Shown here one piece after another: positions 12,903 through 22,951 of a stretch of DNA of 64,000 nucleotides. Below the pieces are notes generated by a model, which saw only the letters and a program-made list of their open reading frames with translations, was not told the DNA's origin and searched no databases. A program made the translations under genes and the position numbers. This DNA is from Paraburkholderia diazotrophica (GTDB taxonomy: Bacteria > Pseudomonadota > Gammaproteobacteria > Burkholderiales > Burkholderiaceae). Each line of letters begins with the position of its first letter. The stretch's first letter is position 1. The stretch covers positions 40,583-104,582 of the forward strand of contig NZ_FNYE01000028.1 in assembly GCF_900108945.1 (NCBI RefSeq). The letters are read 5' to 3'.

Positions 12903-15900
12903 ATCGCACCTGCAATTCGTTGATCAGGGTGTCGTTGGCGGTCGGTTCCGTTTCTTCGGGGACCGCCTCGCGCGGCAGGCCGCCCGCCGGCGCAATGCGC
13001 CAGATCGAGAAAGGCCGCAAGCCGGGATTGAGCCGCACGTGTTGCCATCTGCCATGCCATTGAAACCGCTCGCCCGTCATCTGGTCGATCACGTCGATGG
13101 CTGCGTGATCGTGCAGGCCCCAGCGGTTGAACGTCGCCCACGACAGTTCGATATCGGCGCCCTGTTCGTTGTACGGATCGAGATTGATCGCGACGACGAT
13201 CACGTTGTCGCGCGCCTCGGTGGCCTTCTCGAAGAACAGGATGTGATCGTTGTGCGCGGGCAGGAACGTGAGATTCAGATGCGTATGCAGCGCCGGATTC
13301 GTGCGGCGGATACGGTTCAGTTCCGTGATCTCGCCGACGATATTGCCGGGCCGATTCCAGTCCCACACGCGGATCTGATACTTCTCCGAATCCAGATACT
13401 CTTCGCTGTTCGGCAGCGCTGCCGCTTCGCACAGTTCGAAGCCGCTATAGACGCCCCAGAGTCCCGAGAGCATCGTCGCGAGCGCGGCGCGGATCAAAAA
13501 GCCCGGACGTCCCTGCGCCTGCAAGTGGCGCGGGTTGATGTCCGGCGTGTTGACGAAGAAGTTCGGCCGGAAGAATTCGCGCAGATTGGTCTGCGTGAGC
13601 TCCGTCAGATACTCGGTGAAGTCGCGCTTCGACTCGCGCCACGTGAAGTACGTGTACGACTGCGAGAAGCCGAGCTTTGCAAGCCGCGCCATCACGCGCG
13701 GACGCGTGAACGCTTCCGACAGAAAGATCACATCGGGATGACGCGAGCGCACGTCGTTGATCATCCATTCCCAGAACGGGAACGGCTTCGTGTGCGGATT
13801 GTCGACGCGGAAAATGCGCACGCCCGCATCGATCCAGAAGAGGATCACGTCGCGCAGCGCGATCCACAAATCGGGCTTCGCGTCGCGCGCGTAGAAGTCC
13901 GGGTTCACGATGTCCTGATACTTCTTCGGCGGATTTTCCGCGTAACGCAGCGTGCCGTCGGGACGCCACGCGAACCATGTCGGATGCCGCTTCAGCCACG
14001 GGTGATCGGGCGAGCATTGAATCGCGAAATCGAGCGCGATTTCGAGGCCCTCGTCGTGTGCGGCGGCGAGCATCCGCTTGAAGTCGTCGAGCGTGCCGAG
14101 CTCCGGATGCACGGCATCGTGGCCGCCCGCTTCGCCGCCGATCGCATACGGGCTGCCGACGTCGTCGGCGTTCGCCGTCAGCGTGTTGTTGCGCCCCTTG
14201 CGATTGGCGAGGCCGATCGGATGGATCGGCGGAAAGTAGAGCACGTCGAAGCCCATGTCGCGGATGCGCGGCAGCTTCGCGATCACGTCGTCGAACGTGC
14301 CGTGACGATGCGCGTCGTCGCTCATCGAGCGCGGGAAGATCTCGTACCAGCTGCCAAAGCGCGCCTGGGCGCGTTCCGCGTCGATCCGATAGACGATGGG
14401 ATCGCGCGACAGTCCCGGCCGGTGACGCGCGGCCGCGAACGCCTGCGTCGTCGTGGGCGCGAGCACGATCGCGAGCCGTTCGCCCGTGTCGGCCTTCATG
14501 AACTCTTTAGTGATCGCTTCGAGCTGCTGCGGCTGCGAGCCCTCGGCCGTTTCCGCTTCGGCCAATGCAAGCGCGAACAGATGTTTCGCCTCTTCGAGTT
14601 CGAGGTCGACGGGTTGATCGGCCTTCAGTTTCTTCTGCATGTGATCGACGAGCGACGCGAAGTCGTCGCGCCACGCGATCACCGTGAACTCGTGCCGCCC
14701 GATGCGTTCGAGCGGAATGCGCGCTTCCCAGATGTCGTTGCCGGCGGGCTGCGCGGGCGTCATCGGTACTTCGTGCCATGCCGTTTCGTCGGCGGCGCGC
14801 CAGATGACGGCGGCCGCGATCTTGTCGTGGCCTTCCGCGAACACGGCCGCCGTGACGGGCACGCGCTCGCCGACGATCCGCTTCGCCGGAAAGCGCCCAT
14901 GATCGACGGCAGGCGACACGCTTTCGATCGCCACGCGCGACGTCGCGATCGCGTCCAGCACGCTCTTGTGCCCCGAGGTCTTGGTGTTCTCCTTGTCGAT
15001 GGGCGGCGCGAGCAGAATGGGCTGTTCCGCGACTGCGCGAAAGAGGCGGCAGGCGCCCGGCGCGAGCGTGAACGAACCGAGCGGCTGCGGCGCGCTGCGC
15101 ATCTCCGTGCCGAGCGACACGAAGCGCGTGAAGCTGCCCGGCACGCCATCGAGAAAGCGCGCGGGATCGACATGCACGGGCATGCCGAGCTCGGGATTGA
15201 TCGCGATCAGCACGGCTTCGCCCGCGTCGCGCAGATCGCGCTGATCGCCGCGCAGCAGGATCGTCGCGTGCGTGTCGGGGCCCGACAGCGCGCGCAGCTC
15301 GCCGTTTGTCTGCAGCGCCCACGTGTCGCGGGAAACGGCGTTCGCGTGGCGCACGCGCTCGGAGAGATCGAAGCGCGCCGCGCCGCGCTTGCTCGCGTAC
15401 TCGTTGGGGTTGCCGAGCGTGTGCGAGATCGGCTCGGCGATGCCGTACTCGAAGCCCATCGGCATCAGCCAGCCGGTGCCCGTCGATGCCGCCGTCAGCA
15501 GCGCGCGCCGGTACGCGCGCTCGACGATGGCCGAATCGTGCACGTGCGAGAGATCGGCGGCGAGCCGCGTGCCGTACGGCGCTTCGGGAAAGGCGACGGG
15601 CGAGCCGACGCGCATCAGCACCGCGTGCTCGTCGAAGAGCCACGGCGCGCGAAAGTCCCACCAGCGCGACGACGTGAACACGGCATCGAAGCCCACGCCT
15701 TCGAGCGCCGCGATGTCCGCGCGTGCGAGCCCGGGCGTGGCGGCGAGAAAGCGCGTCGACGGATGTTGCGACGAGCGCACGGCATGTTCGAGACGCCGCC
15801 ACGCGAATGCGGGCACGCGATGCGGCGAATCGAAACGGAAGCCGCCGATGCCCGTTTCCGCGATCGCATCGAGCGTATGCGCCCACCAGTCGATCAGCGG

Positions 15901-16341
15901 CGCGGCGGCCTGCTCGTTGCTGAAGTTCGCATACGCGACGTTGTCTTCGTGGCGCGCATGACGCGGATCGAGCCGCGCTTCTTCCGGCTCGAACGGATGA
16001 AACCAGTCGCGATGCTGGTGGTAGAGCTGGCCGTCGGCGGCCGCGCGATCGATCACGAGATCGACGAGCAATGTCAGCCCATGCTGGCTCGCGGACTCGG
16101 CGAGACGGTGCAGCACGTCGGGCGCGGATTGAGCGGTGGCGAAAGCGGGATGCAGCCGCGCGTGATCGCTGACGATCTGTGCGTGCCCCGCCTGTCCCGG
16201 CTGAAACAGCCCGCCGATCAGCACATGATCGAAACCTAGCGCGGCGGCATGTTCGAACTGCGCGGGCCACGCATCCAGCCGTCCGACGAGGGGGGAATGA
16301 ACAAAGTAGATCCGCGGCGCATAAGCGTGAGGAGCTTCCAT
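12892..16341 (-). CDS. glgE: alpha-1,4-glucan:maltose-1-phosphate maltosyltransferase GlgE with extra N-terminal GH13-like domain
   Basis: GlgE extends alpha-1,4-glucan with maltose from maltose-1-phosphate. The C-terminal ~650 residues match the family: a beta-sandwich near 500, the barrel from SWYEIFPRSMSDD, RIFRVDNPHTKPFPFWEW (nucleophile near 846), IFLSEAFTRPRVM (acid/base near 873) and VNTPDINPRHLQ (near 933). The first ~480 residues form a second, GH13-like barrel starting YFVHSPLVGRLDAW. It keeps GFRFDSPHR but has DLVIDRAA where DxVxNH is expected, and no clear acid/base Glu. The ATG at 16341 follows GGAAA; an ATG 14 codons earlier is less likely. This is the first gene of the cluster. 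Confidence 0.93.
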
Positions 16342-16858
16342 CGGTCGTTTCCAGATTCGTCCTGCTTTGCGGCGTGGATGCACATTCGTACGATCACGAC
16401 CGCCTATTAGGCTTCAGAGCCGGATGCCGCGCGATGCGTCCTGCGACGGCGCGTATTGCTCAATGTAGTGCATTGATCGAAATGCCGCGCGCCAGTTCAA
16501 AGCGTCTGATTCGGACTGGCCGATCTGTACAGGATACGCGCCATGTCGTCGGTCCGGCACCCGTCGGCAGGCGGTAAAGGAGCAAGCGCTATGCCAGAAG
16601 GCGGCGCAGTGCGGGCAAGACAGGCCCTGCGACGTATGCGCTGGCGAAGGCTGGCGCGGGCGCATGCGGCGCGTTGAAACCGCGCGCTCGCATCGGCGTT
16701 CATATGAATGGCGATGCGAGGCTCGACGGAAGCCGTGTAAATCGGACGTCTCGTGCGCCGGCTGTTACATGGCGAACTGTTCCGGCATCGTCGTTCGGAT
16801 GCACAGCAGGCGGGCGCGGCATACGAAGCGCGAAGCGTCGCTGCCGCGATCGTGCGAG
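16342..16858. other. non-coding stretch upstream of glgE
   Basis: About 500 bp with no supportable gene; short open frames here look like GC-driven noise. It should hold the promoter of the leftward glg/tre cluster. A TAATAG hexamer readable on the minus strand near 16410 is a possible -10, but no convincing -35 goes with it. Confidence 0.4.
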
Positions 16859-17524
16859 CTACGAGCCGATCAGCCCCGCCGCCATGTTGATGCACAGCCC
16901 GAGCACGGCCACGTTGAAGTAGAACGACAGAACGGATTGCGCGAGCGTCGCGCGGCGTATGTCTCGCGAGCGCAGCACGACGTCCGATGTCTGCGACGCG
17001 ACGGCGATCGTGAACGAGTAGTACAGGAAGTCCCAGTAGTTCGGATCGAGCTTGTGATCGGGAAACTTCAGCGCCGTTTCCTGCTTGTCCGTCGCGAAGT
17101 GCAGGCGCGCGTAGTGCAGCGTGAAGATGGTCGGTATCAGGAACCATGCGCCGATCAGCGTGACGGCTGTCACGACGTAATGCGACAGGCCCGGCCCCTG
17201 CGAACTGGAACCGCCTTTCGACGACGCCAGCTCCAGCACGATCGCCGCGATGCTCGCGACTGTCGCGAGACAGATGATGAACAGCACCACTGTCGCGTTC
17301 TCGTCCTCGCGCTGCGCGATGTCGCGCACGCGGTCGTGATCGGCGCGCGCCATCTCGATCCACATCAGCGCAAGGTAAGTCCAAACGGTGACATCCCACG
17401 AGACGAGCACGCGGATCATCGGGCGCATCTGCATGCCCGCGAGCAGCGCGCCGATCAGCACGCCGACAAGCAGGCCCGCCATCATGCGCGGCCGGTTGCG
17501 TAGTACCTGGGGATAGACGTTCAT
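16859..17524 (-). CDS. DUF1345 family inner-membrane protein
   Basis: A 221-residue protein of unknown function. Hydrophobic segments are visible at about 14-32, 38-56, 78-100, 112-135 and 185-218, so it should be a multispanning inner-membrane protein. The stretch from NYWDFLYYSFTIAVASQTSDV to the end is the part typical of DUF1345. It has no partner gene: the FAD dehydrogenase genes start 463 bp away on the other strand, and glgE is beyond 500 bp. No function is proposed. Confidence 0.8.
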   Translation of the reverse strand: MNVYPQVLRNRPRMMAGLLVGVLIGALLAGMQMRPMIRVLVSWDVTVWTYLALMWIEMARADHDRVRDIAQREDENATVVLFIICLATVASIAAIVLELASSKGGSSSQGPGLSHYVVTAVTLIGAWFLIPTIFTLHYARLHFATDKQETALKFPDHKLDPNYWDFLYYSFTIAVASQTSDVVLRSRDIRRATLAQSVLSFYFNVAVLGLCINMAAGLIGS

Positions 17525-17987
17525 GTACGCGCGCTCCTGGCAGGATGTTGTGACAAGGGCATGTCGCGAAGCGATGCCAAAGGTTGCGGCGATTCTACGA
17601 TTGCATGCAGCATGATTTGTCGAAAGGGGTGCCTGGACGTTATAGTTTTCCCGCAGTTTTGCTCAATGGCCTTGCATGCGGCTTTCACGAGGTGCGTTGC
17701 CTTGTTCTGGGGCGCAAAGGAAGCACGAGCCACGAAGCACGTGATAGGCCGTCGAGGTCGATCACGGTCGGGCATCGCCGGAATGACCGGATTGGCGGCG
17801 CAATCGCTGGCGCCGCGCGGATGGCCCCGATCGAAGCGCTCGCATGCGCCCGACGATTAGAGACCGCAAGACAGCGGCGCAAGACCAGCAAGACAGTATT
17901 GGGGTGGACGCACGGCGTGCTCGCAGGTTCGGCCAATAACCGGACGGCGCGCGACCGTCGAACGACAAACACCATCTGGAGCCCCCA
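17525..17987. other. divergent intergenic region, DUF1345 / FAD dehydrogenase
   Basis: This 463-bp spacer between divergent genes holds no supportable gene. It should contain both promoters. A TTGTGACAA palindrome sits at about 17547-17555 near the DUF1345 start. No strong sigma-70 promoter was identified. Confidence 0.4.
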
Positions 17988-18734
17988 ATGACAGATGTCC
18001 AACAACACGCTGCGCACACGGATGCCACGCACGCCGGCGAGGCCACTCATGAGGCCGAGGCGGCTGACGAGGCGGTGCAAGCGGTGGTGCAAGCGGCGGC
18101 CATCGACGGCGCGCAGGGCGGTGCCCGTCTCCGCCCAGGGTCGGGTTCCGGCTTCATCGCGCGCTCGCCGCGCCGGCGCATGTGGATGCTCGGTGCGCTC
18201 GCATCGGCGGCAGGCTTTGCGTTTTCAACGGCAGCGAGCCATCGCGCCGCGCGCGGCATCCGTCCCATTGCGGGACTTGCGAGCCTTTTGCACTTCGTGG
18301 GTATCTCACCCGCCTACGCCGATACGCTGCCCGCGGGCGGCGGCTTCGATGCGTTTATCGCGCTGTCGGGCAAGCTCACGGGGCACACGAGCTTCGATCC
18401 CGTGCTCGGCAAGCGTGCTTACGAAGCGTTGTCCAAGGCGGACAGCCAGTTCACGCAGAACGTCGCCGCGCTCAACGCGTGGCTGCAGACTCACGGCGGC
18501 GTGCCGTCCGACATCGTCACGCAGGCATTGCAGGCCGAACGGCCGAATCTCGCGAAGACCGTCAGCGCGATCACGCGAGCGTGGTATCTGGGGCTCGTCG
18601 GCGATTCGCCGAACGTCCAGGTGATCGCGTATGAAAGCGCACTGATGTTCGAGCCCGTCCAGGACATCCTGACTATTCCGTCGTATTGCCGCGACGTGCC
18701 GTTTTACTGGACCCGGAAACCCGCGAATGCGTGA
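17988..18734 (+). CDS. FAD-dependent glucose/sugar dehydrogenase gamma (small, Tat) subunit
   Basis: Small chaperone-like 'hitch-hiker' subunit of the membrane-bound FAD glucose dehydrogenase. An Ala/His-rich N-terminus is followed by a twin-arginine signal (SPRRRMWMLGALASAAGFAFS, around residues 59-80). The mature part ends in PSYCRDVPFYWTRKP, as in the gluconate 2-dehydrogenase subunit 3/sorbitol dehydrogenase family. In Burkholderia cepacia this subunit carries the signal that exports the flavoprotein subunit, which has none of its own. The GMC subunit starts 156 bp downstream and the cytochrome subunit follows, giving the gamma-alpha-beta order known for that enzyme. The start is long, with 50 residues before the signal. 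Confidence 0.88.
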   Translation: MTDVQQHAAHTDATHAGEATHEAEAADEAVQAVVQAAAIDGAQGGARLRPGSGSGFIARSPRRRMWMLGALASAAGFAFSTAASHRAARGIRPIAGLASLLHFVGISPAYADTLPAGGGFDAFIALSGKLTGHTSFDPVLGKRAYEALSKADSQFTQNVAALNAWLQTHGGVPSDIVTQALQAERPNLAKTVSAITRAWYLGLVGDSPNVQVIAYESALMFEPVQDILTIPSYCRDVPFYWTRKPANA

Positions 18735-18890
18735 GCGCTGCGCATGCAGCGTCACGTGTTCGTCTCGCACGCCGCTCGCCTTCGACGCGCGGCGGGGTCT
18801 CCGGACGGGTTGCCACCCGTGAACAACACATAAGCCAGCGGATCAAGCCAGCCGCAGAGGGCAAAGAAGAAGGCAAAGAAGAGGTCAAGG

Positions 18891-20492
18891 ATGGCAAACG
18901 CAAATTCCGCCGACGTCGTCGTAGTCGGCTCGGGCGTGGCGGGCGGTCTCGTCGCGCATCAGATGGCGCTCGCGGGCGCATCGGTGATTCTGCTCGAAGC
19001 CGGGCCGCGTCTGCGGCGCGGGCAGATCGTCGAGAACTTCCGCAATTCGCCCGCGAAACTGGACTTCGCGACGCCGTATCCGTCGACGCCTTATGCGCCG
19101 CATCCCGAGTACTCGCCCGCCAACGACTATCTGATCCAGAAGGGCGACTATCCGTATAACTCGCAGTATCTGCGGCTCGTCGGCGGCACCACGTGGCATT
19201 GGGCGGCCGCGACGTGGCGTCTGCTGCCAGCGGATTTCGAACTGAAGAAGCGATACGGCGTCGGCCGCGACTGGCCGTATCCGTATGAAACGCTCGAGCC
19301 GTGGTACGACGCGGCCGAAGTGCAACTGGGCGTGTCCGGGCCGGACCCGTCGATCGATCTCGGCTCGCCGCGCTCGAAGCCGTATCCGATGGCGGGCCTG
19401 CCGCTGTCGTACATGGACCAGCGCTTCTCCGACGTGCTGAACGCGAACGGCTTCAAGGTCGTGCCCGAGCCCGTCGCGCGCAACAGCCGTCCATACGACG
19501 CGCGGCCCACCTGCTGCGGCAACAACAACTGCATGCCGATCTGTCCGATCGGCGCGATGTACAACGGCATCGTGCACGCCGACAAGGCGGAGCGCGCGGG
19601 CGCGAAGCTGATTGCGCAAGCCGTCGTCTACCGGATCGAAGCGGACGACAAGGGGCTTATCACGGCTGTTCACTACAAGGACCCGAAAGGCAACAGCACG
19701 CGCGTCACGGGCAAGCTGTTCGTGCTCGCCGCGAATGGCATCGAGACGCCGAAGCTGATGCTGATGTCGACGTCCGACAAGTTTCCGCACGGCATCGGCA
19801 ACAGCTCCGATCAGGTCGGCCGCAATCTGATGGACCATCCGGGCACGGGCATCGCGTTTCTTGCGAACGAGTCGCTGTGGCCGGGGCGCGGGCCGATGGA
19901 GATGACGTCGGTGGTCAACTTCCGCGACGGCGCGTTCCGCTCGGACTATGCGGCGAAGAAACTGCATGTGTCGAACGGCGTGCCGACGATCGCGATTACA
20001 TCGGCGCTGCTCAGGCAGGGCCTGACGGGCGCCGAGCTCGACCGGCAGATTCGCGACCGCGCGTCGCGCCTCGTCGTGATCAACAGCTTCCACGAGCATT
20101 TGCCGGAGCCGCGGAACCGCATCGTGCCTTCCGCCGATCACAAGGACGCGCTCGGCATTGCGCAGCCCGAGATCTACTACTCGATCAATGATTACGTGAA
20201 GAAAAGCGCTGCGCACACGCATGAACTCTATGCGCAGATCGCGGGGCTTTTCGGCGGCACGGAGGTGTCGTTCGACGATACATTCGCGCCGAACAATCAC
20301 ATCATGGGCACGACGATCATGAGCAGCGATGCGGCCGATTCCGTCGTCGATCCCGACTGCCGCACGCACGATCACCCGAATCTTTTCATCGCGGGCAGCG
20401 GCGTGATGCCGGGCGCAGGTTCCGTGAATTGCACGCTGACGATCGCGGCGCTATCGCTGAAGCTCGCCGACAAGCTCAAGCGCGAACTCTGA
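18891..20492 (+). CDS. FAD-dependent glucose/sugar dehydrogenase alpha (catalytic GMC) subunit
   Basis: GMC-family flavoprotein of 533 residues that oxidises an aldose, probably glucose to gluconolactone, on the periplasmic face. The ADP-binding motif VVVGSGVAGGLVA is at residues 9-21. The cluster TCCGNNNCMPICPIGA near 204-219 supplies the cysteines that bind an Fe-S cluster in the Burkholderia enzyme. The C-terminal GMC signature NLFIAGSGVMPGAGSVNCTL contains the FAD contact and lies close to the usual catalytic His/Asn positions. There is no signal peptide, as expected if it is exported with the Tat-carrying gamma subunit. It is followed after 18 bp by the cytochrome gene. Confidence 0.92.
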   Translation: MANANSADVVVVGSGVAGGLVAHQMALAGASVILLEAGPRLRRGQIVENFRNSPAKLDFATPYPSTPYAPHPEYSPANDYLIQKGDYPYNSQYLRLVGGTTWHWAAATWRLLPADFELKKRYGVGRDWPYPYETLEPWYDAAEVQLGVSGPDPSIDLGSPRSKPYPMAGLPLSYMDQRFSDVLNANGFKVVPEPVARNSRPYDARPTCCGNNNCMPICPIGAMYNGIVHADKAERAGAKLIAQAVVYRIEADDKGLITAVHYKDPKGNSTRVTGKLFVLAANGIETPKLMLMSTSDKFPHGIGNSSDQVGRNLMDHPGTGIAFLANESLWPGRGPMEMTSVVNFRDGAFRSDYAAKKLHVSNGVPTIAITSALLRQGLTGAELDRQIRDRASRLVVINSFHEHLPEPRNRIVPSADHKDALGIAQPEIYYSINDYVKKSAAHTHELYAQIAGLFGGTEVSFDDTFAPNNHIMGTTIMSSDAADSVVDPDCRTHDHPNLFIAGSGVMPGAGSVNCTLTIAALSLKLADKLKREL

Positions 20493-20510
20493 CCCAACGC
20501 ACGAAGACAC

Positions 20511-21989
20511 ATGATGAACCAGCACATGTCCCGCGCGCGCAAGCCAGGCGAACGCACCGGCAACCTCGACGCGACGGTTTTCTCAGCCAGCCGGCGCGCG
20601 GCGCTCAAATACCGCCGCCGGATATGGAAGATGGCGGCGCTCGCTGCGGCGTTCTCGCTGTTCGCGCTGTATCTCGCGTGGCTCGAAGCGTACGACGCAG
20701 CCCCGCGTCACAACGACGAAGCGCCGCTCGCTGAAGCCGTCGCGCAAGGCGCTGCGATGAGCACTGGTGCGGGCATTGTGCCCGCTGCCAGCGCGACAGG
20801 TGCCGATCTCGTCAAGCGCGGCGAGTACCTCGCGCGCGTCGGCGACTGCATCGCATGTCACACGTCGGACAAGGGCCGTCCGTTTGCGGGCGGCCTTGCG
20901 ATCCATACGCCGTTCGGCACGATCTACACGCCGAACATCACGCCCGATCCGGACACGGGCATCGGCCACTGGACAGACGCCGACTTCATGCGCGCGATGC
21001 ACGAAGGCATCGGCAAGGAAGGCGAGCGGCTCTATCCGGCGTTCCCGTATGTCGAGTACACGAAAGTCACCGAACAGGACGTGCAGGCGATTCGCGCGTA
21101 TCTGAACACGGTGGCGCCCGTTCACTACACGCCGCCCGCGAACAACCTGAGCTTTCCGTTCAACCTGCGCTGGCTGATGTTCTTCTGGAACCTGCTGAAC
21201 TTCGACGAAGGCCGCTTCGTGCCCGACCCGAAGCAAAGCGCCGAATGGAATCGCGGCGCGTATCTGGTGCAAGGGCTCGCGCACTGCGAGGAGTGCCATA
21301 CGCCGCGCAACTTCGCGCAGGGGCTCAAGACGAGCGAACGCTTCTCAGGTGCGATCCAGGCCGGCTGGCACGCGTACAACATCACGCCGCACAAGACGAG
21401 CGGGATCGGCGAGTGGACGGATCAGGATGTGATCGGCTATCTGTCGACGGGCGTTGCCCCTAAACGCGCGAATGCAGCGGGGCCGATGGCCGAGGTGGTC
21501 GCGGATAGCACGCAGTATCTGAACCGGGAAGACTTGCGTTCGATCGCGACGTATGTGCGCACCGTCAAGCCCGTCGACAAGGGCGAGTCGCGCGCGCGGG
21601 CCGGATGGGGCGTGCCGGCGAGCGACGTCGTCGCGTTGCGCGGCACGAAGACGAACGGCGTGAACGGCGCGCGACTCTTCCTCGCCAACTGCGCGACGTG
21701 CCACAACTGGACGGGCGAGGGCGTCGGCGCGAGCGCGCCGGGCGCGTATCCGTCGCTGATCCATAACACGGTGTCGGGTGCGAGCGACGCGAACAATCTC
21801 GCGATGGTGATCCTGCACGGCGTGAGCCGCACGACCAAAGTCGCCGACGTGCTGATGCCGGCATTCGACCGTGATCTGAGCGATGAGCAGATCGCCGCGA
21901 TCACGAACTATGTGACGAAGCGCTTCGGCAATCCGCGATCGACTGTCAGCGTCGAGCAGATCGGCAAGCTGCGCGCAACGCTGCAGTGA
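20511..21989 (+). CDS. trihaem cytochrome c subunit of FAD glucose dehydrogenase (beta)
   Basis: Electron-transfer subunit of 492 residues with three CxxCH haem sites: CIACH (near 117), CEECH (near 262) and CATCH (near 396). An N-terminal hydrophobic stretch (MAALAAAFSLFALYLAWL, about 41-58) anchors it in the membrane. It accepts electrons from the flavoprotein subunit and passes them to quinone. Composition and order match the sugar/alcohol dehydrogenase cytochrome family. The gene ends 177 bp before the phosphatase gene, and a short tandem repeat begins just after the stop. Confidence 0.92.
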   Translation: MMNQHMSRARKPGERTGNLDATVFSASRRAALKYRRRIWKMAALAAAFSLFALYLAWLEAYDAAPRHNDEAPLAEAVAQGAAMSTGAGIVPAASATGADLVKRGEYLARVGDCIACHTSDKGRPFAGGLAIHTPFGTIYTPNITPDPDTGIGHWTDADFMRAMHEGIGKEGERLYPAFPYVEYTKVTEQDVQAIRAYLNTVAPVHYTPPANNLSFPFNLRWLMFFWNLLNFDEGRFVPDPKQSAEWNRGAYLVQGLAHCEECHTPRNFAQGLKTSERFSGAIQAGWHAYNITPHKTSGIGEWTDQDVIGYLSTGVAPKRANAAGPMAEVVADSTQYLNREDLRSIATYVRTVKPVDKGESRARAGWGVPASDVVALRGTKTNGVNGARLFLANCATCHNWTGEGVGASAPGAYPSLIHNTVSGASDANNLAMVILHGVSRTTKVADVLMPAFDRDLSDEQIAAITNYVTKRFGNPRSTVSVEQIGKLRATLQ

Positions 21990-21996
21990 CGGCATA

Positions 21997-22044
21997 AAGT
22001 GCGTGAAGTGCATGAAGTGCGGTGAAGTGCGATTAGTGCGACTG
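21997..22044. repeat. 9-10 bp tandem repeat (about five units)
   Basis: Units AAGTGCGTG, AAGTGCATG, AAGTGCGGTG, AAGTGCGATT and AGTGCGACTG follow one another 8 bp after the cytochrome stop codon. They are non-coding and of unknown role. Confidence 0.75.
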
Positions 22045-22166
22045 CGACGCAGCCGCGCGGCGCTCGAATCCCGCTACCACGTCTCTTGCGTGCCTTGCCG
22101 ACGACAGGCGCACGAACGCGGGATGCCGCGCATACAGCGCTTGCATGCGCGCACTATCATTGCGTC

Positions 22167-22904
22167 ATGGATTCCACACTTGTCACCGCCGTCCAACATC
22201 ACGACGTCAATCGCGACGGACGCGATTTCGTGGTCGGCGATCTGCATGGCTGCGTCGATCCGCTGCGCTTTTTGCTGCGTGAAATCGAATTCGATCCGTC
22301 GCGTGACCGGCTGTTCTCCGTCGGCGATCTGGTCGATCGCGGCGCGCAGTCGGAAGAGGCGCTCGCACTGCTCGACAAGCGGTGGTTCCACGCCGTCCTC
22401 GGCAATCACGAGGACACGCTGTGCGCGGTGGCTGAAGGCAGGCTGAAGAAGCAGTGGTGGTATGGCATCGGCGGCCTGTGGAGCGCGCGTGTGCCGATGG
22501 AGCGGTTGCGTGCGTATGCGCAGCGGCTGCGCACGCTGCCCCTCGTGCGCGTGATCGGCTCGGGCAGCGATCGCTTCAACGTGCTGCACGCGGAGTTTCT
22601 CGGCACCGACGCCGAACTCGACGCAAACCATTTCTCCGACGAGACTCGCCAGCAACTGCTGTGGGGCCGCAGCCTCGCGATGGGCACAACCGATCCGGCG
22701 AGTCAGCGCGGCCTGTCGCTGACCTATTGCGGGCATACGCCCGTGCGCGAGGTGCAGCAGTTCGGCGCGCAGGTGTTCATCGACACGGGTGCGTTCGGAC
22801 CGGGCGGCAAGCTGACGATCGTCGAAGCGCGCACGACGACGCGCTGGTCGGTCACGGTCGATCTGGCGCGCTCGGCTGGAGCATCGGCGCTTGCGTTGCC
22901 GTAG
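22167..22904 (+). CDS. PPP-family serine/threonine protein phosphatase / metallophosphoesterase
   Basis: A 245-residue calcineurin-like phosphoesterase of the lambda-phosphatase/PrpA type. All core metal motifs are present near the N-terminus: GDLHG (near 25), GDLVDRG (near 55) and GNHED (near 82), plus a C-terminal CGHTPV and IDTGAFG. Such enzymes dephosphorylate phosphoproteins, or in some cases diadenosine tetraphosphate, in the cytoplasm. The ATG at 22167 puts the first motif at the usual distance; a longer frame upstream lacks family resemblance. The gene stands alone. Its last 14 bases, including the stop, are duplicated in tandem immediately afterwards. Confidence 0.85.
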   Translation: MDSTLVTAVQHHDVNRDGRDFVVGDLHGCVDPLRFLLREIEFDPSRDRLFSVGDLVDRGAQSEEALALLDKRWFHAVLGNHEDTLCAVAEGRLKKQWWYGIGGLWSARVPMERLRAYAQRLRTLPLVRVIGSGSDRFNVLHAEFLGTDAELDANHFSDETRQQLLWGRSLAMGTTDPASQRGLSLTYCGHTPVREVQQFGAQVFIDTGAFGPGGKLTIVEARTTTRWSVTVDLARSAGASALALP

Positions 22905-22918
22905 TTGCGTTGCCGTAG
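22891..22918. repeat. perfect 14-bp tandem duplication spanning the phosphatase stop codon
   Basis: TTGCGTTGCCGTAG occurs twice back to back (22891-22904 and 22905-22918). The final TAG of the first copy is the stop codon. A partial third copy (CCCATGCCGTAG) follows. Confidence 0.9.
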
Positions 22919-22951
22919 AAGCCCATGCCGTAGACACTCCTGCCGGATGCG

